Shown here piece by piece: positions 43,588 through 52,112 of a DNA stretch of 64,000 nt. The stretch is taken from the NCBI RefSeq assembly GCF_000367365.1, contig NZ_BARF01000094.1:62001-126000 (forward strand), in the 5' to 3' direction. The position numbers and the translations under genes were made by a program. Each line of letters starts with the position of its first letter. Position 1 is the stretch's first letter. The notes below the pieces were generated by a model. That model did no database searches. It was given only the letters and a program-made list of their open reading frames with translations, and was not told where the DNA came from. The DNA is from Streptomyces prunicolor NBRC 13075 (lineage in GTDB: Bacteria; Actinomycetota; Actinomycetes; Streptomycetales; Streptomycetaceae).

Positions 43588-44445
43588 TCACTTCGTGGGC
43601 GACGCGCTGTTCTTCTGAGCCGCGTTCTTCTGGGCGGCGTTGAACTCGGCGACGTTGCGCTGGTGTTCCTCGTAGGTGGCCGCGAAACGGGTGTCGCCGG
43701 GCTTGACCGTGACGAAGTAGAGCCAGTCGCCCGGGGGCGGGTTGATCGCGGCGCGCATCGCGTCCTCGCCCGGGTTGTCGATCGGGGTGGGCGGCAGGCC
43801 CATGCGCTGGTAGGAGTTGTAGGGGCTGTCGAGCCGGGTGTCGCTGGTGGTGGTCTTCAACGTGGCGCGGTTCAGCGCGTAGTTGATGGTCGAGTCCATC
43901 TGGAGCGGCATGCCGCGTTCGAGGCGGTTGAAGATGACCCGCGCCACCTTTCCCATGTCCGCCTTGGAGGCCGCCTCGGCCTGCACGATGCTCGCGATGG
44001 TGACCGCCTGGTACACGTTCATCGCGTTGCGCTGGGCGCCGGCGGCGACCGGAGCGCCGTTGAACTTCTGGTTGGCGGTGTTGACCATGAAGGACAGCAG
44101 CGACTCGGGCGTCGCCTTCTCCTTCAACGGATATGTCGCCGGGAAGAGATAGCCCTCGGGGTTGCCCTCCGCGTCGTTCGGCAGCTTCAGGCCGGCTTTC
44201 GCGATCGACTTCTTCGTGGTGCCGACCGGCAGCGCGAGGACCTTGTCCACCGCTGCGTAGATCTGGCCCGAGCGCCAGCCCTCCGGGATCACCAGTGATG
44301 TGGGCCGTGCGTCCCCCTCGCTCTCCAGGCTCAGCAGCGGCACCGCCACGGCGGTGCCGGCCACGACGGCCCCCGTCGCGATGAGGGCGACCCGGCCCCT
44401 GCGGGTCAGTCGAATCGTGCTCCGTGGCGGAGTGTTCATCTGCAT
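43588..44445 (-). CDS. mltG: short MltG-family endolytic murein transglycosylase
   Basis: A 285-residue YceG/MltG protein with one N-terminal membrane segment (about 20-40). The catalytic Glu is in S-I-V-Q-A-E-A, and the landmarks E-G-Y-L-F-P-A-T-Y, L-E-R-G-M-P-L-Q-M-D-S-T and P-Y-N-S-Y-Q-R-M-G-L-P-P-T-P-I are clear. MltG cuts nascent glycan strands and sets their length. This copy is shorter than typical MltG, so it may be an accessory paralogue. It ends in a Lys/Ala/Asn-rich tail. Confidence 0.9.
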   Translation of the reverse strand: MQMNTPPRSTIRLTRRGRVALIATGAVVAGTAVAVPLLSLESEGDARPTSLVIPEGWRSGQIYAAVDKVLALPVGTTKKSIAKAGLKLPNDAEGNPEGYLFPATYPLKEKATPESLLSFMVNTANQKFNGAPVAAGAQRNAMNVYQAVTIASIVQAEAASKADMGKVARVIFNRLERGMPLQMDSTINYALNRATLKTTTSDTRLDSPYNSYQRMGLPPTPIDNPGEDAMRAAINPPPGDWLYFVTVKPGDTRFAATYEEHQRNVAEFNAAQKNAAQKNSASPTK

Positions 44446-44488
44446 GCGGGCACGGTAACCCGCATATCGTCACAAACCCGGCATATCT

Positions 44489-46291
44489 TCAGCTTGTCGG
44501 TTCCAGTTGGGCATCCCGGCGTACGAGAGCCGCGTACCGCCCGTCCTGGTCGAGCAGTTCCTCGTGCGTGCCCCGCTCCGCGATCTGCCCGGAGTCGAGG
44601 ACCACTATCTGGTCGGCGCTCCGGATCGTGGACAGCCGGTGGGCGATGGTGAGCGTGGTGCGGTTGGCCGACAGGGCGTCGATGGCGTCCTGGACGGCCG
44701 CTTCGGTGCGGTTGTCCAGCGCGCTGGTCGCCTCGTCCAGGATGAGGACGGGCGGGTCGCGCAGGATGGTGCGGGCGATGGCCAGGCGCTGCTTCTCGCC
44801 GCCGGAGAACCGGTGTCCGCGCTCGCCGACGACCGTGTCGTACCCGTCGGGCAGGCCCGCGATGTGCTCGTGGATCTGCGCCGCGCGCGCCGCCGTGTAC
44901 AGCTCCTCGTCGGTGGCGTCCGGCTTGGCGAAGCGGAGGTTGTCGGCGACCGAGGCGTGGAAGAGGTACGTCTCCTGGGAGACGACGCCGACGGCACGCG
45001 CGAGCGTGTCGAAGTCCAGGTCGCGGACGTCGACCCCGTCGAGGGTGACCCGGCCGCCGGTCACGTCGTAGAGCCGGGGCACGAGATAGCCGAGGGTCGA
45101 CTTTCCGGCGCCGGTCGGGCCGACGATCGCGAGACTGTTGCCGGCCGGGACGGTGATGTCGATGCCGTCGAGGATTACGCCGCTCTTGTCGTCGTAGTGA
45201 AACTCGACGTCCTCGAAGGCGACCTCGCCCTTGATGCTGTCGAGGTGGACCGGGTTCTCGCGCTCGGTGATGTCGATCGGCAGGTCGAGGTACTCGAAGA
45301 TGCGGGCGAAGAGCGCCAGCGAGGTCTGGATCTGGACGCCGGTCGACAGCAGGCTGACGGCCGGGCGGAACAGGCCCTGCTGGAGCGAGACGAAGGCGAC
45401 GATCGTGCCGATCGAGGCGTCCGGGCCACCCAGGTGGAGGGTCATGCCGGCCGTCCAGTAGATGACGGCGGGCATCGCGGCCATCACGATCGAGATGACG
45501 GACATGCGCCAGCGCCCGGCCATGTTCGACCGGACTTCGAGGTCGACCAGGCCCTCGGACTCCTCGGCGAAGGACCGGGTGAGGGAGTCGGAGCGGCCCA
45601 TGGTGCGGCCGAGCAGGATGCCGCTGACGGACAGCGACTCGGTGACCGTGGCGGCCATCTCGGCCATCTGCCGCTGGCGCTGGGTGGCGATCTTCTTGCG
45701 CTCGTTGCCGACGCGGCGGCTGATCCACACGAAGACCGGGAGCAGCAGCAGCGAGACGACGGTCAGCCGCCAGTCCAGGGCAATCATCGCGATGATCGTG
45801 GCGACCACGCTGGTCAGGTTCGAGACCAGGGAGGTGGCCGTGGAGGTGACGGTGGCCTGCATGCCACCGATGTCGTTGGCTATGCGGGACTGGACCTCGC
45901 CGGTGCGGGTCCGGGTGAAGAAGGCGAGCGACATGCGCTGCAGTCGGCCGTAGACCGCTGTGCGCAGGTCGTGCATGACGCGCTGGCCGACCGTCGTGGA
46001 GATCAAGGTCTGCAGCACGCCGAAGATGCTGGTCAGGACGGCGCTCAGGATCATGCCGAGCGCGAGCAGGCTCAGCAGGCCGGTGCGGTTCTGCGGGATG
46101 GCGACGTCCAGCGTTTCCTTCAGCAGGAACGGGGTCGCCACGGTGACCAGGGACGCGGCGCCGACCAGGAGGCCGACGACCGCGAGCCGGGCGCGGTAGG
46201 GCTTGAAGAGCTTGAGGATGCGGCGCACCTGCCGGGGTTCGTCGGTCGGGGCGCCGGGGGACGGTGTCCAGTTGATGTCGTCGCGGGGCAT
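44489..46291 (-). CDS. ABC exporter, fused permease and ATPase half-transporter
   Basis: A 600-residue half-transporter: six-helix membrane domain (about 35-320) and ATPase with Walker A V-G-P-T-G-A-G-K-S-T, signature F-S-G-G-E-K-Q-R, Walker B L-I-L-D-E-A-T-S-A-L-D and H-loop I-A-H-R-L-S. It probably works as a homodimer for drug or lipid export. It is divergent from a MarR regulator across 130 bases with a promoter and palindrome, so MarR very likely controls it. The MltG gene follows 43 bases downstream. Confidence 0.92.
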   Translation of the reverse strand: MPRDDINWTPSPGAPTDEPRQVRRILKLFKPYRARLAVVGLLVGAASLVTVATPFLLKETLDVAIPQNRTGLLSLLALGMILSAVLTSIFGVLQTLISTTVGQRVMHDLRTAVYGRLQRMSLAFFTRTRTGEVQSRIANDIGGMQATVTSTATSLVSNLTSVVATIIAMIALDWRLTVVSLLLLPVFVWISRRVGNERKKIATQRQRQMAEMAATVTESLSVSGILLGRTMGRSDSLTRSFAEESEGLVDLEVRSNMAGRWRMSVISIVMAAMPAVIYWTAGMTLHLGGPDASIGTIVAFVSLQQGLFRPAVSLLSTGVQIQTSLALFARIFEYLDLPIDITERENPVHLDSIKGEVAFEDVEFHYDDKSGVILDGIDITVPAGNSLAIVGPTGAGKSTLGYLVPRLYDVTGGRVTLDGVDVRDLDFDTLARAVGVVSQETYLFHASVADNLRFAKPDATDEELYTAARAAQIHEHIAGLPDGYDTVVGERGHRFSGGEKQRLAIARTILRDPPVLILDEATSALDNRTEAAVQDAIDALSANRTTLTIAHRLSTIRSADQIVVLDSGQIAERGTHEELLDQDGRYAALVRRDAQLEPTS

Positions 46292-46364
46292 GGTCTCCTA
46301 CGGATGGTGAGGCGATCAGGACTGGTCAAGTGCTCAGAACTCGTGGAGCGATGAGACCTGATGG

Positions 46365-46394
46365 AGCATAGCTCATTGTTACCTATACTCACAA
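46365..46394 (-). promoter_or_regulatory. promoter of the ABC exporter
   Basis: On the minus strand TTGTGA (46394-46389), 18 bases and TATGCT (46370-46365) form a sigma-70-like promoter reading towards the exporter gene. Confidence 0.55.
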
Positions 46395-46396
46395 TG
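46374..46396. promoter_or_regulatory. candidate MarR operator
   Basis: CATTGT and ACAATG form an inverted repeat separated by 11 bases that overlaps the spacer and -35 box of the exporter promoter and lies 26 bases before marR. A second ACAA...TTGT pair follows at 46398-46415. The position fits joint repression of both genes. Confidence 0.55.
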
Positions 46397-46421
46397 CACA
46401 AGGTCCTGATATTGTTCCCGT

Positions 46422-46922
46422 ATGACCACCCCCGATTCCGACGGCCTGCTCGCGGATCAGCTGCTGCGGCTCACCCGCCGGGTGCAGCGCATCCAGAAGC
46501 GCCATCTGGAGCATCGCGACCTCGGCATCACCCCCGCCCAGTCCCGACTGCTGCGCACCCTCGCGCACTTCGACTCCCCGCCGCGCATGGCCGACCTCGC
46601 CGAGCGACTCGAGGTGGTGCCGCGTGCCGTGACGACGCTGGTCGACGGCCTGGAGGCGAGCGGCAAGGTGCGGAGGGTGCCCGATCCGTCCAATCGGCGG
46701 GTCATCCGGATCGAGATCACGGACGACGGCCGGAAGGCGCTGCAGGAGCTGCGGGGTGCGCGGCGGGGCGCGGCACACGAGATCCTGGCGCCGCTGACGA
46801 ATGTGGAGCGTGAGGTGTTGCGGGGGTTGCTGGACACCTTGGTGGACGGGCCGACCGGTGCGCACGAGGGACATGAGCATGCGGCGCAAGGGCAGGGGCA
46901 CGGGCACAGGCACTCCTGCTGA
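46422..46922 (+). CDS. MarR-family transcriptional regulator
   Basis: A 166-residue winged-helix protein: helix-turn-helix M-A-D-L-A-E-R-L-E-V-V-P-R-A-V-T-T-L-V and wing R-V-P-D-P-S-N-R-R-V-I-R-I-E-I-T, typical of MarR. A His-rich tail (H-E-G-H-E-H-A...G-H-G-H-R-H-S-C) could bind metal and is unusual for the family. It is divergent from an ABC exporter, the classic MarR arrangement. Confidence 0.9.
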   Translation: MTTPDSDGLLADQLLRLTRRVQRIQKRHLEHRDLGITPAQSRLLRTLAHFDSPPRMADLAERLEVVPRAVTTLVDGLEASGKVRRVPDPSNRRVIRIEITDDGRKALQELRGARRGAAHEILAPLTNVEREVLRGLLDTLVDGPTGAHEGHEHAAQGQGHGHRHSC

Positions 46923-46960
46923 CCCGCGCCGCCGTTCCCTCCGGAGGCCGGACTCTCCTC

Positions 46961-47004
46961 ACTCGGGCCGGTTCAAGTCCTTACTCGGGCCAGTTCGAGT
47001 CCTT
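46961..47004. repeat. 22-bp imperfect direct duplication at the 3' end of the HD-domain gene
   Basis: 46961-46982 and 46983-47004 are adjacent copies with two differences. The right copy encodes the last residues (D-S-N-W-P-E) and stop of the HD protein; the left copy is an untranslated echo beyond the stop. Confidence 0.75.
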
Positions 47005-47619
47005 GATGCGCTCGACGAAGTCGCCGCGTACGAAACCGGGCACGAAGTGCTCCAGTACATCCGCCTTGATGTTGCCGAAGGTGGTCTCGGGGCGGTCCTT
47101 GATGCCCTCGGTGAAGGCGGCGAGGATCCCGTTCTTGAAGTCCGGGCGGGGATGTGCCGCCACGACGGCCGCGCGCTCCTCGTCGGAGACGGCGTCGTAG
47201 CCGATGCCCACGACGTCCAGCGACACACCCCGGTTGACCAGGGCGATCTCGGCCGACATGTGCAACGGGATCTCCTGCGTGGTGTGCAGGGCGATGCTCG
47301 CCCAGACCCGGTCGGCCGGCTCACCGGTGATGCCGTGGGCGTGCAGGAACCGGCGGGCCTCGTCGGCGCCGTCGATCTCGAAGCGCTGATCGGTGCGGCG
47401 GAACTTCTCGGTGAGCCCGAGATCGTGGAACATCGCGGCCACGTAGAGCAGTTCGGGGTCGTATCCGAGCCCCTGCTCCCGGCCGCGCAGGGCTCCCCAC
47501 AGGAACACCCGCCGGGAGTGGTCGAACAGCAACGGCGTCGCCGCCTCGCGCACCAGCTCGGTCGCCTCCCGCACCAGGGCGGTGTCCGGGATCTCCACGC
47601 CTGCGATCACTTCACTCAT
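46981..47619 (-). CDS. HD-domain protein, cyanamide-hydratase-like
   Basis: A 212-residue HD-fold protein. Metal-binding pattern: H-S-R-R-V-F, then Y-V-A-A-M-F-H-D-L-G-L-T-E and a later A-L-H-T-T-Q-E. Family-level resemblance is to HD proteins related to fungal cyanamide hydratase; the substrate is unknown. Start 47619 has AGGAG upstream. It is divergent from a GlxA-type regulator that may control it. Confidence 0.8.
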   Translation of the reverse strand: MSEVIAGVEIPDTALVREATELVREAATPLLFDHSRRVFLWGALRGREQGLGYDPELLYVAAMFHDLGLTEKFRRTDQRFEIDGADEARRFLHAHGITGEPADRVWASIALHTTQEIPLHMSAEIALVNRGVSLDVVGIGYDAVSDEERAAVVAAHPRPDFKNGILAAFTEGIKDRPETTFGNIKADVLEHFVPGFVRGDFVERIKDSNWPE

Positions 47620-47690
47620 CGTTCTTGCCTCTCCTGGATGCCGTTGCATGCCGTATGCCTCCAGGATCGTCAGCGGCGTACGCTGGAGCC

Positions 47691-47777
47691 ATGTCCTCAC
47701 AGCCAGGAAAACCACAGATTCGGACATGGCTCCAGGCGTGGCCTCCGGCATGGCTTCAGACGCGGCTTCCGGCATGA
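47691..47777 (+). CDS. possible 28-codon upstream frame coupled to the GlxA-type regulator
   Basis: An ATG at 47691 preceded by GGAG opens a Trp- and Pro-rich 28-codon frame (M-S-S-Q-P-G-K-P-Q ... T-R-L-P-A). Its stop overlaps the regulator ATG at 47774 as ATGA. The regulator lacks its own ribosome-binding site, so coupling is plausible. The alternative is that the regulator starts at 47726 and this frame is meaningless. Confidence 0.4.
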   Translation: MSSQPGKPQIRTWLQAWPPAWLQTRLPA

Positions 47778-48742
47778 CGCATCGGGTCGGATTCATCGTC
47801 TTCGACGGCGTGACCATGCTCGATGTCAGCGGCCCCGCCGAGGTGCTGCACCAGTCGGGCAAGCTGGGGCATCCCTACGAGCTGGTGCTGGTCTCGCCCC
47901 GCGGCGGCGCGGTCACCGCGTCCAACGGGCTGACGTTGACAGGCACGATGACCGCGATCGACGCCGGACCGGTCGACACCGTCGTGGTCGCCGGAGGGGA
48001 CCGGCTGGCCCAACAGTCCGTCGAGGATGAGCTGTTGACCGCGACCCGCACCCTCACCGACCACACCGCGCGGGTCACGTCCGTCTGCACGGGCGCCTTC
48101 GTCCTCGCCCAACTGGGCCTGCTGGACGGCCGGTCGGCCACGACCCACTGGCGGCAGGCCGAGACGCTGGCCCGCCGTTACCCCCTCGTGCGCGTCGAGC
48201 CGGACGCCATCCACATCCGCGACGGGCACTTCGTCACCTCGGCGGGCATCAGCGCCGGGATCGACCTGGCGCTCGCCCTCGTCGAGGACGATCACGGCGC
48301 GGACGTGGCCAGGGACATCGCGCGCGAGCTGGTCGTCTTCATGCAACGCCCGGGCGGGCAGTCCCAGTTCTCCGCCGCGACCGCCACCCCACCACCGCGC
48401 ACCGATCCGCTACGGTCGCTGGTCGCCTCGGTGTTGGCCGACCCGGCCGCCGACCACAGCCTCCCCACGATGGCGGCGACCGTGGCAGTCAGCCCCCGCC
48501 ACCTGACACGCCTCTTCCGTACCGAACTCGGTACCACGCCCGCCCGTTGGGTCGAACGGGTCCGTCTCGACCGCGCCCGGCATCTCCTCCTCGAAGGCCA
48601 CAGCGTCACCTCCGCAGCGCACCACAGTGGCCTGGGCACCGACGAAACTCTCCGCCGCGCCTTCGCCCGCCACTTGGACACGACACCGACGCACTACCGC
48701 AGCCGGTTCGCCAGTACGCGGGGCCACTCGCCGATGCTGTGA
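47774..48742 (+). CDS. GlxA-family AraC-type regulator (DJ-1/PfpI domain plus HTH)
   Basis: About 322 residues. The N-terminal DJ-1/PfpI-like domain opens V-G-F-I-V-F-D-G-V-T-M-L-D-V-S-G-P-A-E and includes S-V-C-T-G-A-F-V-L-A. The C-terminal AraC double helix-turn-helix reads S-P-R-H-L-T-R-L-F-R-T-E-L-G-T-T-P and W-V-E-R-V-R-L-D-R-A-R. Start 47774 is where family similarity begins; upstream ATGs at 47726 and 47750 add a Met/Ala/Gly repeat. It is divergent from the HD-domain gene. Confidence 0.88.
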   Translation: MTHRVGFIVFDGVTMLDVSGPAEVLHQSGKLGHPYELVLVSPRGGAVTASNGLTLTGTMTAIDAGPVDTVVVAGGDRLAQQSVEDELLTATRTLTDHTARVTSVCTGAFVLAQLGLLDGRSATTHWRQAETLARRYPLVRVEPDAIHIRDGHFVTSAGISAGIDLALALVEDDHGADVARDIARELVVFMQRPGGQSQFSAATATPPPRTDPLRSLVASVLADPAADHSLPTMAATVAVSPRHLTRLFRTELGTTPARWVERVRLDRARHLLLEGHSVTSAAHHSGLGTDETLRRAFARHLDTTPTHYRSRFASTRGHSPML

Positions 48743-48784
48743 GCCGCGGCCCATGGCTCCAGCTCACACCCGCCCTGCCTCGAC

Positions 48785-49468
48785 TCACGCCTCCGCCGGA
48801 GGCTGTGTTGGCGCCTCAGCAGTGCGCAGCCCGGTCAGCAACGCGGCCAGGATGCGCGTCAGTTGGGGCTCGACGTCGACCAGTGCGTGCGCCAACTCGG
48901 GGCGGGATTCGTAGAGCGTGCGCAGGCGGGTCCCTGGGGCGGCCATCTGCAACAGCGCACCGGCCATGCTCGTCGCCGTGGCGATCACATCGACGGCCGA
49001 ACGCCCGGTGATCGCGAGCATCCGGCACAACTCGGCTGCCAGCGAAGCGACTACGCCGAGTACGACCGTCTTGAACTCGTACACCGAGTCGAGCGAGACG
49101 TTGCGTTCCAGGTTCAACGGCGCCTGAGCAAGCAAATCGCAGAAGAACGGCCGCGCGACGAGGGTCTGCGCGATGACGGCGGCGACCGCGTCGGAATCCC
49201 CGTCGGCGACTTCGCTCAACCGCACCCGAAGCTCCGCCGACCAGTCCTCCCACCCTTCGGCGGTCAGCGCCAGGAAGATCTGCTCCCGGGTCTCGAAGTA
49301 CCGCAGCATGGCGGACTTGTGCAAGCCCACGGCGGCGGCGATGTCCGTGAGGGTGACCTCGCGCACACTGCGTTCGGCGCCGAGGGACCGGGCGGCGTCG
49401 AGGATCGCCCGCTCGCGCTGCTGCTTGGCCGCCGCGCTGCGGGCGCGCTGGGGACTGGGCGTGCTCAT
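48785..49468 (-). CDS. TetR-family repressor, probably of the adjacent SDR gene
   Basis: About 227 residues. TetR N-terminus: R-A-I-L-D-A-A-R-S-L-G and L-T-D-I-A-A-A-V-G-L-H-K-S-A-M-L-R-Y-F-E-T-R-E. The C-terminal ligand domain is helical. Start 49468 was chosen because the extra 18 residues from 49522 are encoded by the operator repeats. It is divergent from a short-chain dehydrogenase across an 83-base gap with two palindromes. Confidence 0.9.
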   Translation of the reverse strand: MSTPSPQRARSAAAKQQRERAILDAARSLGAERSVREVTLTDIAAAVGLHKSAMLRYFETREQIFLALTAEGWEDWSAELRVRLSEVADGDSDAVAAVIAQTLVARPFFCDLLAQAPLNLERNVSLDSVYEFKTVVLGVVASLAAELCRMLAITGRSAVDVIATATSMAGALLQMAAPGTRLRTLYESRPELAHALVDVEPQLTRILAALLTGLRTAEAPTQPPAEA

Positions 49469-49483
49469 GACCCAGAGCGTAGC

Positions 49484-49520
49484 GCAACTTGGTTGCATTA
49501 ATTTAGCGCAACAGGGTTGC
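49484..49520. promoter_or_regulatory. tandem TetR operators, two GCAAC-N3-GTTGC palindromes
   Basis: Perfect 13-bp palindromes at 49484-49496 and 49508-49520, spaced 24 bases centre to centre and both preceded by AGC, lie between the divergent tetR and SDR genes. Sites on the same helical face suit two repressor dimers controlling both promoters. Confidence 0.8.
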
Positions 49521-49551
49521 ACTAATAACGAAACGGTGTTTTGCTAGCTGC

Positions 49552-50415
49552 ATGACTCAGACATGGTTCATCACCGGTTCGTCCCGCGGCTTCGGCCGCA
49601 ACCTCACCGTCGCGGCCCTGGAGGCCGGCGATCAGGTCGTCGCCACGGCCCGCAAGCCGGAGCAGCTGGACGACCTCGTGGAGAAGTACGGCGACGACGT
49701 ACTCCCCGTCGCGCTCGACGTCACCGACCGGGCGGCCGCAACGACGGCTCTACAGGCGGGGGTCGACCGCTTCGGCACGATCGACGTGGTCGTCAACAAC
49801 GCCGGGTACGCCAATCTCTCCCCGGTCGAGACGACACCGGAGGACGACTTCCGCCGACAGTTCGACACCAACTTCTGGGGCGTCTACAACGTCTCGACGG
49901 CGGCGCTCCCGTTCCTGAAGGCGCAGGGCGCGGGCACGGTCGTACAGTTCTCGTCCATCGGCGGCCGGGTCGGCGGGAACCCCGGACTCGGCTCGTACCA
50001 GGCGGCCAAGTTCGCGGTCGACGGCTTCACGCGCGTGCTCGCGGCCGAGACGGCACCGTTCGGCATCAGGTACCTCGTCGTGGAACCGGGCGGCTTCGCG
50101 ACCGACTGGGCCGGCTCGTCGATGCAGATCCCGGAGGTGGCGCCGGAGTACGACGAGACCGTCGGCGCGCTGATCCGCCTCTTCGACGGCCCCGTGGTCG
50201 CCGCGGGCGACCCGAAGCGCGCCGGGGAGATCCTGGTCCGGCTCGTCAAGCAGCCGAACCTCCCCTCCCATCTCCTCCTGGGTGTCATCGCGGTCGAGAT
50301 GGCGCAGAACTACTCACGCGACCAGATCGCCCAGGCGGCCACATGGGAATCGGTGAGCCGCTCGGCCGACTTCGACCAGGACTACCCGGTCGACCTCATA
50401 GACACCGAGGCGTAG
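49552..50415 (+). CDS. short-chain dehydrogenase/reductase (SDR)
   Basis: A 287-residue classical SDR: cofactor motif T-G-S-S-R-G-F-G, N-N-A-G, Ser in F-S-S-I-G-G and the active Y-Q-A-A-K. The absence of a basic residue just after the first motif and the pair A-R-K later suggest NADP(H). The substrate is unknown. No clear ribosome-binding site precedes the ATG. It is probably derepressed by the ligand of the adjacent TetR protein. Confidence 0.92.
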   Translation: MTQTWFITGSSRGFGRNLTVAALEAGDQVVATARKPEQLDDLVEKYGDDVLPVALDVTDRAAATTALQAGVDRFGTIDVVVNNAGYANLSPVETTPEDDFRRQFDTNFWGVYNVSTAALPFLKAQGAGTVVQFSSIGGRVGGNPGLGSYQAAKFAVDGFTRVLAAETAPFGIRYLVVEPGGFATDWAGSSMQIPEVAPEYDETVGALIRLFDGPVVAAGDPKRAGEILVRLVKQPNLPSHLLLGVIAVEMAQNYSRDQIAQAATWESVSRSADFDQDYPVDLIDTEA

Positions 50416-50513
50416 GAAACCGCCCCACCCGGGTCACCGAAAAACGGGCCGCGACTCCCCCACCGTAGAAACGGAGCAGAAGCCGCAGCCCGCCACGACA
50501 AACCGACTCACCC

Positions 50514-51944
50514 TCAACTGGCCTCGGGGGCAGTCTCCTTGACGCGCTGCGCGGGGATCTCCGCCTCTTCCGGAACGGTCTCTTCTACGGCTTCTTCCGG
50601 CACAGCCGCTTCCTCTCCGGCCGTGATTTCACCTTCTTCTACGTCCGTGATCTCGCCGTCGAGGACCTTCTTGGCCCGCTCGATGTCGAGGGCACCCTCC
50701 CAGCGGGAGACCGCGAAGACGGCGACGCAGTTGCCGAGGAGGTTGGTGACGACGCGCATCGAGTCCATGATGCGGTCCACGCCGAGGAGCAGGGCGACCG
50801 CGCCGGCCGGGATCGCGCCCAGCGAGGAGGCGGTCGCGGACAGGGCGAGGAAGGCCGAACCGGGGATGCCGGCCATGCCCTTGCTGGTCAGCATGAGCAC
50901 CAGGACGACGGTGATCTGCTGGCCGAGACTGAGGTCGACGCCGACGGCCTGGGCGATGAACAGCGTGCCGATGGAGAGGTAGAGCGAAGCACCGTCGAGG
51001 TTGAAGGAGTAGCCGGTGGGCAGCACCAGGCCGACCGCGTCGTCCCGGGCGCCGGCCTTGCGCAGCTTCTGCATCACGCGCGGCATGACGGACTCGGTGG
51101 AGGCGGTGCCGAGCGCGAGGAGCATCTCCTCGCGGATGTAGCGGAGGAACTTCCAGAGGCTGAGCCCGGTGACCATGCGGAGAGCGACGGCAAGCACCAC
51201 GAGGAAGAGCGCGGCGGCGACGTAGCAGAGGATGATCAGCTTGGCGTAGGTCTTGATCACGCCGAGCCCGTACTGGCCGACCAGGACGGCCATCGCGCCG
51301 AAGACGGCGAGCGGAGCGAGTCGCATGACGAAGCCGACGATCGCGAAGATGATCTCCTGCGCCTGCTCGATCGCGGGCAGGACCTGCGGCACCTTGGTGT
51401 GGCCGAGGTGGAGCAGTGCGGCGCCCACCAGGCAGGCCAGGATGAGGACTTGGAGCAGGGAGTTCTCGGCGAAGGCGCCGATGAAGCTGGTGGGCAGCGC
51501 GTTGACGATGAACTCGGTCGTCGAGGGCAGCGCGGCGCCGCCCGTCTTCGCGTCCACCGCCGAGGTGTTGAGCGTCGACGGATCGACGTGCATCCCGAAA
51601 CCGGGCTGGACGACGTTGGCGAGGACCAGACCGATGATCAGCGCCGCGGTGCTGGCGACCTCGAACCAGATCAGCGCCTTGAGGCCGATCCGGCCGAAGG
51701 CCTTGAGGTCACCGGCCTTGGCGATGCCGACGACGACCACGCAGAACACGAGCGGCGAGATGATCGTCTTGATGAGCCGGGTGAATCCGTCGCCGAGCGG
51801 CTGGAGGTCCGTGGCCACGTCGGGCCACAGCTTTCCGACGAGGATTCCGAGGACGAGCGCGCAGGCGACCTGCGCGAAGAGTGAGGTACGCAGTATGCGT
51901 GCGACGCGTCGCGGCAGAGGCGGGACGGACGGCGGCACGGGCAC
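50514..51944 (-). CDS. DctA-type dicarboxylate/amino acid:cation symporter
   Basis: A 476-residue sodium- or proton-coupled carrier of the DAACS family. Eight-helix fold with re-entrant loops: the conserved P-T-G-Y-S-F-N-L-D-G-A-S-L-Y-L and G-M-A-G-I-P-G-S-A-F-L-A-L mark the transport core. Substrates are likely C4-dicarboxylates (succinate, malate, fumarate) or glutamate. A 60-residue Glu-rich tail follows the last helix and is not part of the usual fold. The 168 bases before its start show nothing I can name. Confidence 0.9.
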   Translation of the reverse strand: MPVPPSVPPLPRRVARILRTSLFAQVACALVLGILVGKLWPDVATDLQPLGDGFTRLIKTIISPLVFCVVVVGIAKAGDLKAFGRIGLKALIWFEVASTAALIIGLVLANVVQPGFGMHVDPSTLNTSAVDAKTGGAALPSTTEFIVNALPTSFIGAFAENSLLQVLILACLVGAALLHLGHTKVPQVLPAIEQAQEIIFAIVGFVMRLAPLAVFGAMAVLVGQYGLGVIKTYAKLIILCYVAAALFLVVLAVALRMVTGLSLWKFLRYIREEMLLALGTASTESVMPRVMQKLRKAGARDDAVGLVLPTGYSFNLDGASLYLSIGTLFIAQAVGVDLSLGQQITVVLVLMLTSKGMAGIPGSAFLALSATASSLGAIPAGAVALLLGVDRIMDSMRVVTNLLGNCVAVFAVSRWEGALDIERAKKVLDGEITDVEEGEITAGEEAAVPEEAVEETVPEEAEIPAQRVKETAPEAS

Positions 51945-52112
51945 TCCTTGAGGGGGGACGGTCGTTCGCGGAAGTCGATGGGGGGCGACTTCTGCGATAC
52001 GGAAAGCGGCTTCCGAGTGGACACTTTGAAGCCGTTGTTGATCGCCCGGAAAACCTCCGTGTGACGGCCGTGTAAATCACACATCTGAGTGACGCATCGC
52101 ACGCACAGCAGT

